Shown here: in pieces, positions 5,696-6,481 of the stretch
How positions within the stretch are numbered: position 1 is the stretch's first letter
How the letters are laid out: each line of letters begins with the position of its first letter
From: an uncultured Lachnospiraceae bacterium
GTDB lineage: Bacteria > Bacillota > Clostridia > Lachnospirales > Lachnospiraceae
Length of the DNA stretch: 6,481 bases
Direction: 5' to 3'
NCBI GenBank assembly: GCA_947177515.1
Contig: CAMWUU010000204.1
Location: forward strand, 1 to 6,481
Notes under the pieces: generated by a model
The model's input: only the letters and a program-made list of their open reading frames with translations
Told to the model about the DNA's origin: nothing
Databases searched by the model: none
Translations under genes and position numbers: made by a program

Positions 5696-6481
5696 ATGGA
5701 AAACCAGTATGAAAAAATGTCACTGGCGGAATTAAGGATTGTAGCCAAGGAAAAAGGAGTTATAGGGGTTACTACAAAAAAGAAACATGAATTGGCTGAT
5801 TTGCTGAAGCGGATGGCAGAATCTGAGGCAATGGGGGAGAGAAAGGAGAATTATCAGGAGGCAGACCGGGGGAGTGACAGAAGAGGAGCGGATATGCAGG
5901 AGCAGCAGACTGCATCAGATGCAGTCCAGCCGCAAAAATCAGTTCAGGAGCCAAATACAGAACGGAAAAGTACTTACACGGCGGAAAACGCCGAGCGCAA
6001 ACCGGGTCATACCCCAGAAAAGATCGTGCGAAGAGGCGGTCCTCGCGGTCCTTATGGGGGATATCCAAAAACCAGGCCGAGGAACCAGCCCGCTGAGCGC
6101 AGCCAGAATAATCCATATACGAACCAGTACAACAGCGGGGAAACCGTCCAGGATGCCAGGGAGAATGCACCACTTTCCTTTGTACAGCCGCAGAATATGC
6201 AGCCAAGCATGCCTTACCGGCAGGGACAGCCGCTGACTAGTGAGGAGTTAGAGCAGCTTGACAGTGGTGAAACTAAGGAAGGGATCCTAGAGATTATGCC
6301 GGAGGGGTTCGGTTTTATCCGCTGCGATAATTTTCTTCCGGGAGCAAATGATGTTTATGTGTCACCAATGCAGATCCGTAAAATGAATCTGAAAACTGGG
6401 GACATGATTGTGGGGAACACGAAAATCCGCAGCCAGACCGAAAAGTTTTCCCCTCTTTTGTATGTTAATACGATCAATGAC
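5696..6481 (+). CDS. rho: Transcription termination factor Rho, N-terminal part (3' partial)
   Basis: Hexameric RNA-dependent ATPase that binds nascent C-rich RNA and stops RNA polymerase. Only the first 262 codons are in the window, with no stop. Residues 8-41 (MSLAELRIVAKEKGV onward, basic and helical) fit the small Rho N-terminal helical domain. Residues about 45-190 are a low-complexity insertion, E/Q-rich first, then R/G/P/Y/N-rich at 112-148 (VRRGGPRGPYGGYP, NNPYTNQYN). By hand count, 27 of residues 51-190 are Q or N, and there is no Cys or Trp. Residues 196-262 are the cold-shock-type primary RNA-binding domain, with the RNP1-like GFGFIR (204-209; F205 and F207 correspond to the E. coli RNA-contacting phenylalanines), then NDVYVSPMQIRKMNLKTGD (218-236). 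In E. coli Rho this domain starts near residue 48, so the insertion adds about 150 residues. The ATPase domain (Walker A, Q-loop, R-loop) would lie beyond the window. The ATG follows a strong ribosome binding site, and the gene probably has its own promoter at 5566-5594. Confidence 0.95.
   Translation, partial: MENQYEKMSLAELRIVAKEKGVIGVTTKKKHELADLLKRMAESEAMGERKENYQEADRGSDRRGADMQEQQTASDAVQPQKSVQEPNTERKSTYTAENAERKPGHTPEKIVRRGGPRGPYGGYPKTRPRNQPAERSQNNPYTNQYNSGETVQDARENAPLSFVQPQNMQPSMPYRQGQPLTSEELEQLDSGETKEGILEIMPEGFGFIRCDNFLPGANDVYVSPMQIRKMNLKTGDMIVGNTKIRSQTEKFSPLLYVNTIND

Noticed and set aside
5772..6206. 144-codon open frame on the minus strand and a 120-codon + frame at 5874-6236
   Set aside because: Both are shadows of the rho reading frame that begins at 5696 and runs off the window. 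The rho frame has a strong ribosome binding site and recognisable Rho domains; these frames have neither.
1..6481. Defence system, mobile element, CRISPR array or other undescribed multi-gene system
   Set aside because: The window holds only a signalling kinase, RecQ and Rho in one orientation. There are no transposase or integrase motifs, no spaced repeats, no tRNA-like segments and no unknown intact gene that could anchor a new system. A RecQ next to a kinase is not enough to propose one.

Overview
The window is chromosomal DNA of a low-to-moderate GC Firmicute, most likely a Clostridia/Lachnospiraceae-type gut anaerobe. The evidence is the style of the hybrid histidine kinase (Cache-PAS-HisKA-HATPase-REC-REC), the RecQ with a C-terminal extension, the strong GGAG-type ribosome binding sites and the Rho with a long N-terminal insertion. 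The species cannot be named from the sequence alone.

Layout, all on the + strand. Bases 1-59 are probably not genomic: 26-59 match the Illumina Nextera read-2 transposase adapter at 27 of 34 positions, so the contig seems to begin in adapter read-through. From about 58 to 3156 runs a membrane hybrid sensor histidine kinase that has lost its N-terminus (first membrane helix and part of the Cache sensor) at this edge. After a 54-base gap with a strong ribosome binding site comes a complete recQ (3211-5481, 756 residues). A 214-base intergenic region follows. It holds a C-free, G-tract-rich stretch with a 10-bp tandem repeat, a probable intrinsic terminator and a perfect -10 box. Then begins rho (5696 to the window edge), cut off at the 3' end after 262 codons. 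These cover the N-terminal Rho domain, a roughly 150-residue low-complexity insertion and the cold-shock-type RNA-binding domain.

The three genes do not form an obvious pathway: a signalling kinase, a DNA repair helicase and the transcription termination factor. recQ may be read from the kinase transcript. rho appears to be its own transcription unit, with a terminator and a promoter between it and recQ. I see no CRISPR array, tRNA, rRNA, insertion sequence, phage gene or toxin-antitoxin pair. This is mostly core housekeeping DNA. The points most worth a second look are the adapter-like edge, the disordered Rho insertion and the G-rich structure just after the recQ stop codon.
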